64,000 bases of DNA, taken from Photobacterium ganghwense (GTDB lineage: Bacteria > Pseudomonadota > Gammaproteobacteria > Enterobacterales > Vibrionaceae). Each line of letters starts with the position of its first letter. Position 1 is the first letter of the stretch. Shown one piece after another: positions 42,675 through 51,636 of this stretch. Where the stretch lies: the NCBI RefSeq assembly GCF_003025595.1, contig NZ_PYMI01000004.1:62001-126000 (forward strand), given 5' to 3'. The position numbers and the translations under genes were made by a program. The notes beneath the pieces are model-generated. The model was given only the letters and a program-made list of their open reading frames with translations, searched no databases and was not told where the DNA came from.

Positions 42675-44546
42675 ATGAGCAGTGTTGAGCGCCACGATGA
42701 ACCAAGATTTAATCAAATTATCAGCAAGGGGCTGAACCGCAGGCAGTTCCTGCAGGCGACGACGGCCGCCGGTACTGTGGCATTTTTTGCAGCGACACCG
42801 GTTGCAACGGCTGTTGCTGCTGAAAGCAACAGTAAGCTTCTGGGTTTTAAAGGCATTCCAGCCTCAACATCAGATACGATTATCGTTCCGGAAGGCTATC
42901 AGGCTGACGTACTCATCTCATGGGGCGACCCACTATTTAAAGGTGCTCCGGCCTTTAGTCAGGGGGCAGACAGTCAGGCGCAGGAACAACAGTTTGGCGA
43001 TAACAATGACGGCATGACCTTCTTCCAGATCAGCGACGATCGTGCAGTCATGGCGATAAACAACGAATACACCAATCACGAATACCTGTTTGCTCATCAG
43101 GGCAAAAACATGTCTGCTGATGACGTGAAAAAATCTCAGGCTGCACACGGAATCTCGGTGATCGAACTGATGAAAAAAGACGGTCAGTGGGTGTTCAATC
43201 AATCAGGCCGCCTAAACCGCCGTATCACCGCCAACACAGAGATGATGATGACAGGCCCTGCCGCCGGTCACGACCTGTTGAAAACAGAGGCAGATCCAAC
43301 TGGCAAAAAAGCACTGGGGACATTCAATAACTGCGCAAACGGCCAGACGCCATGGGGAACTTACCTGACCTGTGAAGAAAACTTCAACAGCGTTTTTGGT
43401 GCCAACTCGTCTGTTGCCCTGAGCAGTACCTATGCCCGTTACGGCCTGTCTGAGCAGGATGCCGGCTACGAATGGTACAAGCATGATCCACGCTTTGATT
43501 TAGCAAAGACGCCAAACGAACCACATCGCCATGGCTGGGTTGTTGAAATTGACCCGATGAATCCGAACGCCACGCCTAAAAAACGCACTGCGCTGGGCCG
43601 TTTCAAACATGAAAATGCGGCACTGACAATCAATAACGACGGTCATGTCGTGGTTTACATGGGTGATGATGAACGAGGCGAGCACCTGTACCGTTTTGTG
43701 TCTAAGAACAAATACAACGCTTCCAATCCAGCCGCTAACCGTGATCTGCTAGATGAAGGTACACTGTTCGTTGCTAAGTTCGATGCGAAAGACGGAGAGC
43801 TGAAAGGCGATGGTGAGTGGGTTGAGCTGACATTCGGTAAAAATGGTCTGACACCTGAGAACGGTTTTGCCAGCCAAGCAGACATACTGATTTTTGCCCG
43901 TCAGGCAGCAACTCAAGTTGGCGCGACAACAATGGACCGTCCTGAATGGGTCGCGGTTAATCCAAAGAGCCAGCACGTATTCTGTACCCTGACCAACAAC
44001 AAAAACCGTGGTGTGAAAGACAATCAGCCGGTTGACGGTGTTAACCCGCGCGCCAAAAACCCCTATGGCCACATCGTTCGCTGGGCACCTTCTGGCAAAG
44101 ATCATACGGCAAAACGCTTCAGCTGGGATCTGTACCTGATTGCCGGTAACCCGACTGTCCATACAGGACTGATGGGCGGTAGCGACAACATCAATAAAGA
44201 CAATATGTTTAACAGCCCTGACGGTATCGGCTTCGACAATGCTGGTCGCCTTTGGATCCAAACCGACGGTAAATACACCAACGAAGGGGATTTCTCTGGC
44301 ATGGGCAACAACCAGATGCTGTGTGGCGATCCGGAAAGCGGTGAAGTGCGACGCTTCCTGACTGGCCCTGTCGCCTGTGAGATCACTGGCCTGACATTCA
44401 GTCCGGATCAGAAAACCATGTTCATCGGGGTTCAGCATCCGGGCGAAGAACTGGCACCGTCACACTTCCCTGACGGCGGCAACACCATTCCTCGCTCATC
44501 CGTTATCCGCATTACCCGTAAAGACGGCGGTATTATCGGCGCCTAA
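42675..44546 (+). CDS. phoX: PhoX-family alkaline phosphatase (DUF839)
   Basis: About 623 residues. The N-terminus has a twin-arginine signal (GLNRRQFLQATTAAGTVAFF), so it is exported folded to the periplasm. Typical PhoX blocks include GDNNDGMTFF, NNEYTNHEYLF, NNCANGQTPWGTYLTCEENF with its Cys, and the metal-site segments HGWVVEIDP and KHENAA. The C-terminal GLTFSPDQKTMFIGVQHPGE is also typical. Family members hydrolyse phosphomonoesters using Ca and Fe. The ATG at 42675 has GGAAG 8 bases upstream. A Pho box lies in the promoter region. Confidence 0.9.
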   Translation: MSSVERHDEPRFNQIISKGLNRRQFLQATTAAGTVAFFAATPVATAVAAESNSKLLGFKGIPASTSDTIIVPEGYQADVLISWGDPLFKGAPAFSQGADSQAQEQQFGDNNDGMTFFQISDDRAVMAINNEYTNHEYLFAHQGKNMSADDVKKSQAAHGISVIELMKKDGQWVFNQSGRLNRRITANTEMMMTGPAAGHDLLKTEADPTGKKALGTFNNCANGQTPWGTYLTCEENFNSVFGANSSVALSSTYARYGLSEQDAGYEWYKHDPRFDLAKTPNEPHRHGWVVEIDPMNPNATPKKRTALGRFKHENAALTINNDGHVVVYMGDDERGEHLYRFVSKNKYNASNPAANRDLLDEGTLFVAKFDAKDGELKGDGEWVELTFGKNGLTPENGFASQADILIFARQAATQVGATTMDRPEWVAVNPKSQHVFCTLTNNKNRGVKDNQPVDGVNPRAKNPYGHIVRWAPSGKDHTAKRFSWDLYLIAGNPTVHTGLMGGSDNINKDNMFNSPDGIGFDNAGRLWIQTDGKYTNEGDFSGMGNNQMLCGDPESGEVRRFLTGPVACEITGLTFSPDQKTMFIGVQHPGEELAPSHFPDGGNTIPRSSVIRITRKDGGIIGA

Positions 44547-44587
44547 CGTGGCCGATATCTGAACCTTAACGCTCCTTGCACTCTTTT

Positions 44588-44607
44588 GACGGGCCATTTG
44601 GCCCGTC
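44588..44607. terminator. Rho-independent terminator of phoX
   Basis: An 8-bp GC-rich stem GACGGGCC / GGCCCGTC with an ATTT loop and a following T run. Confidence 0.88.
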
Positions 44608-44631
44608 TTTTTTCATGCCTTTTCAATTCAT

Positions 44632-45339
44632 TTATTTTTTGGGGTTTTTAATGGCTTGCTGTGCAGCAATCACAGTTTGCTTATCATCGGGCACCAACTC
44701 CCGATAGTGCGTTAGTAACCGGGAAAGTTTGGGTGTGATGTAAGCATTGCAAAAGGGGCGATCCGGGTTGGCATAATAATAATCGTGCATACCCGGGTCA
44801 CTGGAGGTGAATCGACGAATCATCAAGATTTGTGTCATCGAAAGCATTCGAGCTGGAGAAGCCATTCGAGTTGGAGAAACCATTCGAGTCGAAGAAGCTA
44901 TCTGCGGTGAATGCGTGACTGGCGCTGAAATAGCCGTAGGCTGGGATAGCGAGGCCTGTCGATGTTGCAAAGCCTGAACGTGATTACGATTATCGTTCTG
45001 CAACGCTAACTCATTCAGCGCCTTCTCAACCGCACAGTATTGTTCTCCGTGATAGACATACACTGCTGATGGATAACGGGAACGCCGGACATGGGAGGAA
45101 GAGCTGTTATGTGTAAGCTGGTGAATGGCAACCAGACTTTCAATCGGAATCACATCGGGGTCAAACCAGACCAACACACTCTCGGTCAAAACACCATTAA
45201 CCAAGACACTATCAACCATTACACGGTCACGTGGCGTAATCCAGCCCGGTAAGACTTTCATCACACCCCGTAATGACCGAAATACTGCCTCCATACACCA
45301 GTAACAGCCACCTGAAAAGCCCAGAATTTCAGTTCGCAT
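44632..45339 (-). CDS. Divergent peptide methionine sulfoxide reductase A with internal repeats
   Basis: About 235 residues. The N-terminal catalytic motif GFSGGCYWCMEAVF corresponds to GCFW of MsrA, and the end (HDYYYANPDRPFC, then NAYITPKLSRLL) also matches the family. The core is atypical: the usual HDPT segment is HNSSSSHVRRSRYP, and an insert near residues 145-170 carries three near-repeats of six residues (STRMVS, PTRMAS, PARMLS). The insert arises from an 18-base DNA repeat near 44844-44895. GAGG lies 9 bases upstream of the ATG at 45339. Whether the activity is retained is uncertain. Confidence 0.75.
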   Translation of the reverse strand: MRTEILGFSGGCYWCMEAVFRSLRGVMKVLPGWITPRDRVMVDSVLVNGVLTESVLVWFDPDVIPIESLVAIHQLTHNSSSSHVRRSRYPSAVYVYHGEQYCAVEKALNELALQNDNRNHVQALQHRQASLSQPTAISAPVTHSPQIASSTRMVSPTRMASPARMLSMTQILMIRRFTSSDPGMHDYYYANPDRPFCNAYITPKLSRLLTHYRELVPDDKQTVIAAQQAIKNPKK

Positions 45340-45422
45340 TGTGGCTATCCTCACATCGCGCAACAGAATATGTTAAAGTCAGCACCCCGACCCCACTATC
45401 AAGCCACATTTTCAAACCACAT

Positions 45423-45460
45423 TTTCAAACATGATGCGGTACTTTCAAACATGATGCGGT
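45423..45460. repeat. Tandem 20-base duplication
   Basis: TTTCAAACATGATGCGGT occurs at 45423 and again at 45443. Just before it, ACATTTTCAAAC is also duplicated. It is a short slippage-type repeat at the intergenic end of the patatin gene. Confidence 0.85.
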
Positions 45461-45471
45461 CAGGCTCAATA

Positions 45472-46329
45472 CTAGATGCCTGCGGCTACCAGACCTTGCT
45501 GATAGCCCGTCTCCAACTTTTTCTTGTCTGTTGTCAGGCGACCAACGAGAAAATCCGCAGGCGGTGCAATCACTGTCATGTTACAGTCTTCGGGTGGATT
45601 ATCGATAAAATCAATGGCCTGATTATAGCTCTCTGCCCTGTTCAATATGGCATCCGCTAATTTAGGAGTCTGAGCCAGCGTATGGCGCACCAGCCAGGGG
45701 CTGCGTGACGGCGTTTTGCGGTATCCACGGGGACGTGACAGGATCACGGTAATATCTCTGGCACCCATTTCATACGCCTTTTTCACCGGGATAGAATCCG
45801 CTACGCCACCATCGGTCATCGCAATGCCGTTAATTTCAGGATAGTCGCGGTACGCAATCGGCACAGAACAGGAGGCTTTGAGCAATTGATTAAGGTTTTC
45901 CGCCGTTGCCTTAATATAGGCAGCTTCACCCGTTTCAATCACTGTCGTCACAATATAGAAAGGAATATGCTGGCTAAACAACGTTTCGGTATCGAGCGCA
46001 ATTTCTCTCAATGTAATGTCCCACAGCCAATCCAAATCCAGCCAGTGGCCACCTTTCACAAACCGCAGTAAGTCAATGAACTCAGGCCGACAGGAGTAAT
46101 CGGTAATCACCCGATAGGAACGTCCGGACTGATTGGCCAGCCAGGCCGCAATATTGGTTGAACCGGCAGAAACGCCCAGACAAAAATCAAACGGGCGGTA
46201 GTTGGCCGCCAGATACTGATCCAGTACACCTGCAGCAAAAATTCCCCGCATGGCACCGCCTTCCACAATCAATGCCGACTTTCTTTCCTGCTGCGTGCTA
46301 TCCTGTGTTGTCTTTTCCATGTTGGTCAT
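45472..46329 (-). CDS. Patatin-like phospholipase (YjjU-like)
   Basis: 285 residues. The catalytic dyad of the patatin family is visible: the oxyanion motif EGGAMRGIFAAGVLD, the nucleophile in LGVSAGSTNIAAW, and the Asp in MTDGGVADSIPVKKA. It has no signal peptide and is probably cytoplasmic or peripheral. The E. coli relative YjjU has the same layout. The substrate is likely a lipid ester. It ends close to the repeat upstream of the MsrA-like gene. Confidence 0.9.
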   Translation of the reverse strand: MTNMEKTTQDSTQQERKSALIVEGGAMRGIFAAGVLDQYLAANYRPFDFCLGVSAGSTNIAAWLANQSGRSYRVITDYSCRPEFIDLLRFVKGGHWLDLDWLWDITLREIALDTETLFSQHIPFYIVTTVIETGEAAYIKATAENLNQLLKASCSVPIAYRDYPEINGIAMTDGGVADSIPVKKAYEMGARDITVILSRPRGYRKTPSRSPWLVRHTLAQTPKLADAILNRAESYNQAIDFIDNPPEDCNMTVIAPPADFLVGRLTTDKKKLETGYQQGLVAAGI

Positions 46330-46441
46330 CCTGTGAGTCCTGTTTTGTCAGTATGTTAGGAAATAAAGGTAAGACCATCCTGAACATTTCCTGAACAGAC
46401 AAGGAATACTCCCATCAGCACATCCATTGACGGAGCCAGAC

Positions 46442-47167
46442 TCAACTAAAGCTAATTGCTGCTCGCTGGAATCGGCTGTCTGCATCCTGATAGCACTGCG
46501 CATCCGGGCGATAATAATCAGCAGGCATCGCCGTCAGCAGCCCCTTGTCTTTTAATCGCTTCCATTCTTCTCGGGTGATACGTACATAAGCTAACTCTTG
46601 CTCCAATAAATGCTGAATGGCCGCGACGGACAATTCATCATCCCTGACCAGCGTTTTCAGCTTCCCGACCATGACTTCCAGCGGCAATTTTAACTCGCTG
46701 ACACACAGCTTTAGATAGCCTGTTGCTCTGGCGGCTTTTGAAGGCATCGCATGAGGTAAAATCTGCGCCCAGTCAGGTTTATTCTGTCGGGTAACCAGAC
46801 CGTGCCGGTAGCAGTAATACGCTTCAAAATACTGCCGCAGTGAGTGATACCGCTCGGCATACACTTCCAGATAGATATGCTGAAGCTCAATGCCTGCGTA
46901 GTAATCCAGTAACTCACGGTGTTGACTCTGGATGTCATGCGTACAACCAGTCGTTTCCTCACTCATGACTGGTCGACGATCTGAAATGTCATGTTGGTAG
47001 GCTCCAATACCTTGGCTGTTACAACTGGAACCTTGGCGATTAATACTGATGTTTGGGGAGGCTGGCTTAGGCTTTTTCATGTTGTTCTTATGGATACGAC
47101 GGATGCCCGCAACAGTATCGCCTTTCCTGTTAATTTCAAGTCCATATTCTGACAAGTTCTGCTTCAA
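46442..47167 (-). CDS. Hypothetical protein
   Basis: Up to 241 residues, not recognised. The first 80 residues are hydrophilic and low in structure, while the rest is a helical domain (LLDYYAGIELQHIYLEVYAERYHSLRQYFEA, then CVSELKLPLEVMVGKLKTLVRDDELSVAAIQ). The start is uncertain: later in-frame ATGs near 47080 and 46970 would remove the disordered part. It is between the patatin gene and the divergent msrP gene, apparently monocistronic. Confidence 0.5.
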   Translation of the reverse strand: MKQNLSEYGLEINRKGDTVAGIRRIHKNNMKKPKPASPNISINRQGSSCNSQGIGAYQHDISDRRPVMSEETTGCTHDIQSQHRELLDYYAGIELQHIYLEVYAERYHSLRQYFEAYYCYRHGLVTRQNKPDWAQILPHAMPSKAARATGYLKLCVSELKLPLEVMVGKLKTLVRDDELSVAAIQHLLEQELAYVRITREEWKRLKDKGLLTAMPADYYRPDAQCYQDADSRFQRAAISFS

Positions 47168-47415
47168 CGATAGGTTGTCTGGAAACGCTCTGCAATGTTA
47201 CGGCTTAATCGCCACGATTTATTTGAAATTTTTTCTGCGCTGCTCAGGTCTTATCAATCAGACTGATGGAACCGTATTTTTCATTGCCCATTACCCAATG
47301 CTACTGAGCAGAGCACTTCTTGTTCTTTTGGCAGTGGAGATCTGGTTCGTCACCTCACTTATCAGCCACGGAGATGAGCCTGCATGGCTCAACGTAACGA
47401 CGGGAAAAGGACACT

Positions 47416-48429
47416 ATGTTAATCAAAAAATCCAACCGCTGGTCACTCAGTGAAAATGAAGCTACACCGGAAACCGTCTACCGGCAACGCCGCGATATCC
47501 TGAAAAAGCTGGGGATCACTATGGTTGGTCTTCCATTAGCGAGTCAGGCTCAAGCCGGTCTGTTCGACCTGTTCGAAGGCGATAAAAAACCCGCGCCGGA
47601 TAACCGCAGGGCTCTGGCCACCCGCTCGTCTTCATATTCTAACCGGCAGCTGGCACTGACGCCCGAAGATAAGATTCTGAAGTACAACAATTTCTACGAA
47701 TTCGGCACAGACAAATCTGACCCGGCAGCCAATTCACAGCAATTTCGCACCAATCCGTGGAATATTCAGGTTGGAGGCATGGTTCGGAACCCAACGACAC
47801 TGGGTTATGAAGACCTTTATAAGCACTTCCCTCTTGAAGAGCGTATCTACCGCCTGCGTTGTGTTGAGGCATGGTCGATGAACGTTCCCTGGATAGGCTT
47901 TCCACTGGCTTCACTGCTGAAAAAAGCCTCACCAACCAGTGGCGCCAAATACGTTGCCTTTCAGACCCTCTATGACCCGAAACAAATGCCGGGCCAAGCC
48001 TCACGCCGCCTCGGCGGTGGAATTGACTACCCGTATGTGGAAGGACTTCGTCTTGACGAAGCCATGCACCCGCTGACGCTGCTCGCAGTTGGCCTGTATG
48101 GCAAAACGCTGGCACCCCAGAATGGCGCCCCAATCCGCCTTGTTGTGCCTTGGAAATACGGGTTTAAAAGTATCAAGTCTGTCGTCAATATTACCCTGAC
48201 AGACAAACAGCCGCCGACCACCTGGAACCTGCTGGCACCTAATGAATACGGTTTCTACGCCAATGTTAATCCTAAGGTGGATCACCCTCGATGGAGCCAG
48301 GCCAGCGAGCGCTTTATCGGCGAAGGCAGCTTATTCAGCAGCCGTCGCCAGCCAACGCAAATGTTTAATGGTTACGCCAGTGAGGTGGCCGGATTGTATA
48401 AAGGTATGGATTTGAAAAGGAACTACTGA
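47416..48429 (+). CDS. msrP: Periplasmic methionine sulfoxide reductase, molybdopterin catalytic subunit
   Basis: 337 residues. It reduces methionine sulfoxide in periplasmic proteins, with electrons delivered by MsrQ. It has a twin-arginine signal ([17 protein letters not shown]). The molybdenum-ligand Cys lies in [17 protein letters not shown], and other pterin-site motifs are [15 protein letters not shown] and [19 protein letters not shown] precedes the ATG. Its stop overlaps the msrQ start by one base, the standard operon. It is close to an MsrA-like gene, giving a cluster of sulfoxide repair genes. Confidence 0.95.
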   Translation: MLIKKSNRWSLSENEATPETVYRQRRDILKKLGITMVGLPLASQAQAGLFDLFEGDKKPAPDNRRALATRSSSYSNRQLALTPEDKILKYNNFYEFGTDKSDPAANSQQFRTNPWNIQVGGMVRNPTTLGYEDLYKHFPLEERIYRLRCVEAWSMNVPWIGFPLASLLKKASPTSGAKYVAFQTLYDPKQMPGQASRRLGGGIDYPYVEGLRLDEAMHPLTLLAVGLYGKTLAPQNGAPIRLVVPWKYGFKSIKSVVNITLTDKQPPTTWNLLAPNEYGFYANVNPKVDHPRWSQASERFIGEGSLFSSRRQPTQMFNGYASEVAGLYKGMDLKRNY

Positions 48430-49058
48430 TGCCGATGCCGCACCGTCTCAAATTGTCTCCCCGACATATTACCGTGCTGAAAACGCTGATTCATGTTGTG
48501 TCTCTGCTCTTTGTGGCGCAATTGGTTTTACTGACGCTAACCGGTGGATTCGGGGCCGACCCGGTTCAAGGCATCAGCCATTTTACCGGCAAAGCCGCGC
48601 TCAATACCCTGCTTTTAACCCTGTGTGTATCGCCGGTTGCCCGTTGGCTGAAGCAAGGGTTATTAGTACGGGTACGGCGACTGCTCGGGTTATACAGTTT
48701 TTCGTGGGCGGTTCTGCATCTGACCGCTTACCTTGTTCTCGATTTGGGGTTGGACTGGTCACTGCTGCTCTCTGAAATCACAGAACGTCCATACCTGACT
48801 GTAGGCGCGGCGTGCTGGCTGATTCTGTGCGCACTTGCTGCAACGTCACCCCAACGTATGCAGCGACGCTTGGGGACTCGCTGGCAAAAACTGCACAACT
48901 GGGTGTATCTTGCTGTTGTACTGGCTCCGGTGCACTATTACTGGTCAGTCAAATCTGGTGTCGTCGAGCCCCTGCTCTACCTGCTGTTTGCTTTCGTACT
49001 TCTGGCTTGCCGTTATCGCACTTTTAAGCGCTGGCTACCCGCCGGAGCGACACCGTAA
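48429..49058 (+). CDS. msrQ: Heme-binding membrane subunit of the MsrPQ system
   Basis: 209 residues with about six membrane segments, a ferric-reductase-like transmembrane domain. The heme-ligand histidines are visible in VLHLTAYLVLDL, LHNWVYLAVVLAPVHYYW and in the first segment near HFTGKAALN. It moves electrons from the respiratory chain or flavin to MsrP. The start is coupled to the msrP stop as TGATG. Confidence 0.94.
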   Translation: MPMPHRLKLSPRHITVLKTLIHVVSLLFVAQLVLLTLTGGFGADPVQGISHFTGKAALNTLLLTLCVSPVARWLKQGLLVRVRRLLGLYSFSWAVLHLTAYLVLDLGLDWSLLLSEITERPYLTVGAACWLILCALAATSPQRMQRRLGTRWQKLHNWVYLAVVLAPVHYYWSVKSGVVEPLLYLLFAFVLLACRYRTFKRWLPAGATP

Positions 49059-49274
49059 AACGAGAAGCCTCTGGTCGACAGCAATGGTTATCGCCTGATC
49101 ATTAAGCTCTGTTTCCGATTTTTCCGTCGTACGCCCCGGAACTAAAAATGCGAAGGCTGTTCCTCAGGTTGTGTAAGCGTAGAGAAGATAGTGATTCTGC
49201 AACATTCATCCCGTCTAACCACCTGAAATAACATAGAAGATACGATTTTTTCTGATACGATAAACTGAAGATTC

Positions 49275-49305
49275 AGAGCCGGCTCCTCATCCCGGAGCCG
49301 GTTCT
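49275..49305 (+). terminator. Rho-independent terminator after msrPQ
   Basis: A 12-bp stem AGAGCCGGCTCC / GGAGCCGGTTCT with a 7-base loop followed by CTTT, about 215 bases after msrQ. Confidence 0.75.
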
Positions 49306-49339
49306 CTTTGTACCATGGTTTTTATCGGCGGAATTTCAT

Positions 49340-50068
49340 TTGGTTTCTGACTACCTTTCAACCAGCATTCAACGCTTTCAGTCTGATTGTCTGCAGTTGT
49401 GTGAACAGCACTATCCCACTGTTCACAACCGCGGTATGCGTGAAAATCACCTCGGAAAAGCGCTGTGTCGTCGAATCATCGCTACCCTGAAAGAAGCCGG
49501 ATTCTCTGCCGAGTTGATTCAGCGGCAAAATGAAGAGCAATTATCGCAGCCGGTATTCTGCATTCAGTCTGATGAATTTGCGGTTTGGGTAATTGCACAC
49601 CGTCTGCTCAGTGCAAACCTTGCCCGTCGTCAGGCGCTCATCAAAGCGATTGTGCAGACAAGAGACATTTCTCAGGCCAATGCAGATTCAGAAACACACT
49701 CAGCATCTGAGCAACACACAGAAGCACAGGCAGGCAGCAGTACGGCTGCCACAACAACCAATCTCGGCACACAACCGGATACCCATCTGCCACAACATCT
49801 GGTATTAGTAGCAGACCACTGGTTTGATCGCAGTAAAGCCAGTAAGGAAATCCCTGCCTGGTGGCTGGGGCAACTGCCAGAAAACACAGAAGCATATTTG
49901 AAAGATGGTGTTCGACTATTGGTACCTGAAACGTCCTTACCGGCGCAATTGCAGCAACTGGGCCTTCAGCCCGGTCAGCATACCATCCATCATCCCCTCA
50001 CAAGGGATCACGGTTCACGCACTGTCTACAAATACCTGCTTCTGACGGCTCATTACACATTGACGTGA
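49340..50068 (+). CDS. Hypothetical soluble protein
   Basis: About 242 residues if it starts at TTG 49340 (a GGCGGA lies upstream); the first ATG is 49436. Not recognised. The N-half is helical (GKALCRRIIATLKEAGFSAELIQRQ), the middle has a low-complexity Ala/Ser/Thr/Gln linker, and the C-half has HLVLVADHWFDRSKASKE. It ends four bases into the MATE transporter frame, so the two genes may be translationally coupled. The function is unknown. Confidence 0.55.
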   Translation: MVSDYLSTSIQRFQSDCLQLCEQHYPTVHNRGMRENHLGKALCRRIIATLKEAGFSAELIQRQNEEQLSQPVFCIQSDEFAVWVIAHRLLSANLARRQALIKAIVQTRDISQANADSETHSASEQHTEAQAGSSTAATTTNLGTQPDTHLPQHLVLVADHWFDRSKASKEIPAWWLGQLPENTEAYLKDGVRLLVPETSLPAQLQQLGLQPGQHTIHHPLTRDHGSRTVYKYLLLTAHYTLT

Positions 50069-50076
50069 AAGACCCT

Positions 50077-51438
50077 ATGGAAAAGGATTCCCCGAGCGCA
50101 TATTTGCCGCTCAAGCACGATTCAGTTTATCGCCTGTTTATCCGCTACACGTTGCCGACCATTGCCGCCATGCTGGTCACCGGTGTTTATGTGGCAATTG
50201 ACGGCATGTTTGTCGGCCATTTCATCGGTGAAAACGGCCTTGCCGGTATTATGCTTGGCTACCCGATAGGATCCATTTTGTATGCGCTGGGTGCCATGAT
50301 AGGCATGGGAGCCTCTGCACTGGTCTCCATCAAGCTGGGTCAGGAACAAAAAGCACAAGCCCGACAAATTGTTGGCAATGCCTTCACGCTGTGTCTTATT
50401 GTCTCTGTCCTGACCTGTAGCCTTGGCATGATGTTCAGCAAACCGATACTCATCTGGCTGGGTGCCGAAGGGGAAATTCTGCAAATGGCGCAGGATTACC
50501 TGTTCTGGTATTTCGCCATGGGAGCCTTTGCCATTCTGTCGATGGCCTTCTCCGCACTATTACGAAACGACGGCCAGCCAAACCGGGTTACGCTGATCAT
50601 GATTTTTGGCGGGGTACTGAATGTCATACTCGACTGGTTGTTCATTGTCGTGATCCCCTGGGCGCTGACCGGTGCTGCCATCGCGACCATGCTCTCGCAG
50701 TTGGCTACTGCCTGGTTGTGCTTACAACATTTCTTTTCTGAAAAAAGCGAACTGCGAATTGGCTGGGATACCCTGCGTTTGCGCTGGCAACATTGTACGC
50801 AGATTGTACGACTGGGTTTTTCCAGCCTTCTGATGTACCTCTATCTGTCCGTGGTCCTGACCCTTCATAACAAAGCACTGCTCTGGGTTGGGAAACCCAT
50901 CCATGTGGCCGCTTACGGGGTGATCAGTTACACCGAAGCATTCTTTTACCTGATTTTTGAAGGGATTGCGCTCGGCACTCAGCCAATTACCAGCTACAAC
51001 ACCGGGGCCGGACTGCATGATCGCGTCACAAAAACCCGTAATCTGGCTTTTGGTACGACCATCACTTTTGCTTTGCTGGGAGTCATCTTCCTGTACAGCA
51101 TGCCGGAATGGGTGGTTTACCTGTTTGCCGGTGATAACGCTGCCCTGCAACCAGTCGCTATCGAAGGCATGCAACTCTATTTCTGGGGGTTACCAATGGA
51201 AGGCATGTTGCTGGTCGGCGCGACTTACTTCCAGTCAATCAATCAGGCTAAAACGGCCACAATGTTGACTGGCGGAAAACTCATCCTGATCACTTTGTTT
51301 ATTTTCGCATTGGCCGGAGTCTGGGGAGTCAATGGTGTCTGGATAGCCCTGCCACTGTGCAGTACCACACTGGCTGTCTGGATGCTTTTTCAGCTAAGGC
51401 AACAGGCTCGCCCTCAACCGGCTTTGTCGATGGGTTAA
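50077..51438 (+). CDS. MATE-family efflux transporter
   Basis: About 453 residues with twelve membrane segments. The opening (LPTIAAMLVTGVYVAIDGMFVGHFIG) and GLAGIMLGYPIG are typical of MATE antiporters, as is the late TGGKLILITLFIFALAGVWGVNGVWIA. It should export cationic or small organic compounds using Na+ or H+. An upstream GTG at 50065 overlaps the previous stop and could also be the start. The substrate is unknown. Confidence 0.9.
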   Translation: MEKDSPSAYLPLKHDSVYRLFIRYTLPTIAAMLVTGVYVAIDGMFVGHFIGENGLAGIMLGYPIGSILYALGAMIGMGASALVSIKLGQEQKAQARQIVGNAFTLCLIVSVLTCSLGMMFSKPILIWLGAEGEILQMAQDYLFWYFAMGAFAILSMAFSALLRNDGQPNRVTLIMIFGGVLNVILDWLFIVVIPWALTGAAIATMLSQLATAWLCLQHFFSEKSELRIGWDTLRLRWQHCTQIVRLGFSSLLMYLYLSVVLTLHNKALLWVGKPIHVAAYGVISYTEAFFYLIFEGIALGTQPITSYNTGAGLHDRVTKTRNLAFGTTITFALLGVIFLYSMPEWVVYLFAGDNAALQPVAIEGMQLYFWGLPMEGMLLVGATYFQSINQAKTATMLTGGKLILITLFIFALAGVWGVNGVWIALPLCSTTLAVWMLFQLRQQARPQPALSMG

Positions 51439-51636
51439 AAGCAATTATTGACGGCTTAACCACAGGTAAACGTTTGCCATGTTGAAAATGGTGGTCTGTA
51501 GTTTAACTATTGACCACCTTCTTAATATCCAGTGACCTCAATCACAGAATGACTTGCCTTTACTGAATACTGATTTTCAAGTTAGTGACATCAGGTATCA
51601 TGCTGCGCAAGCTAATCAATGTCTGGAAAGTCATTC

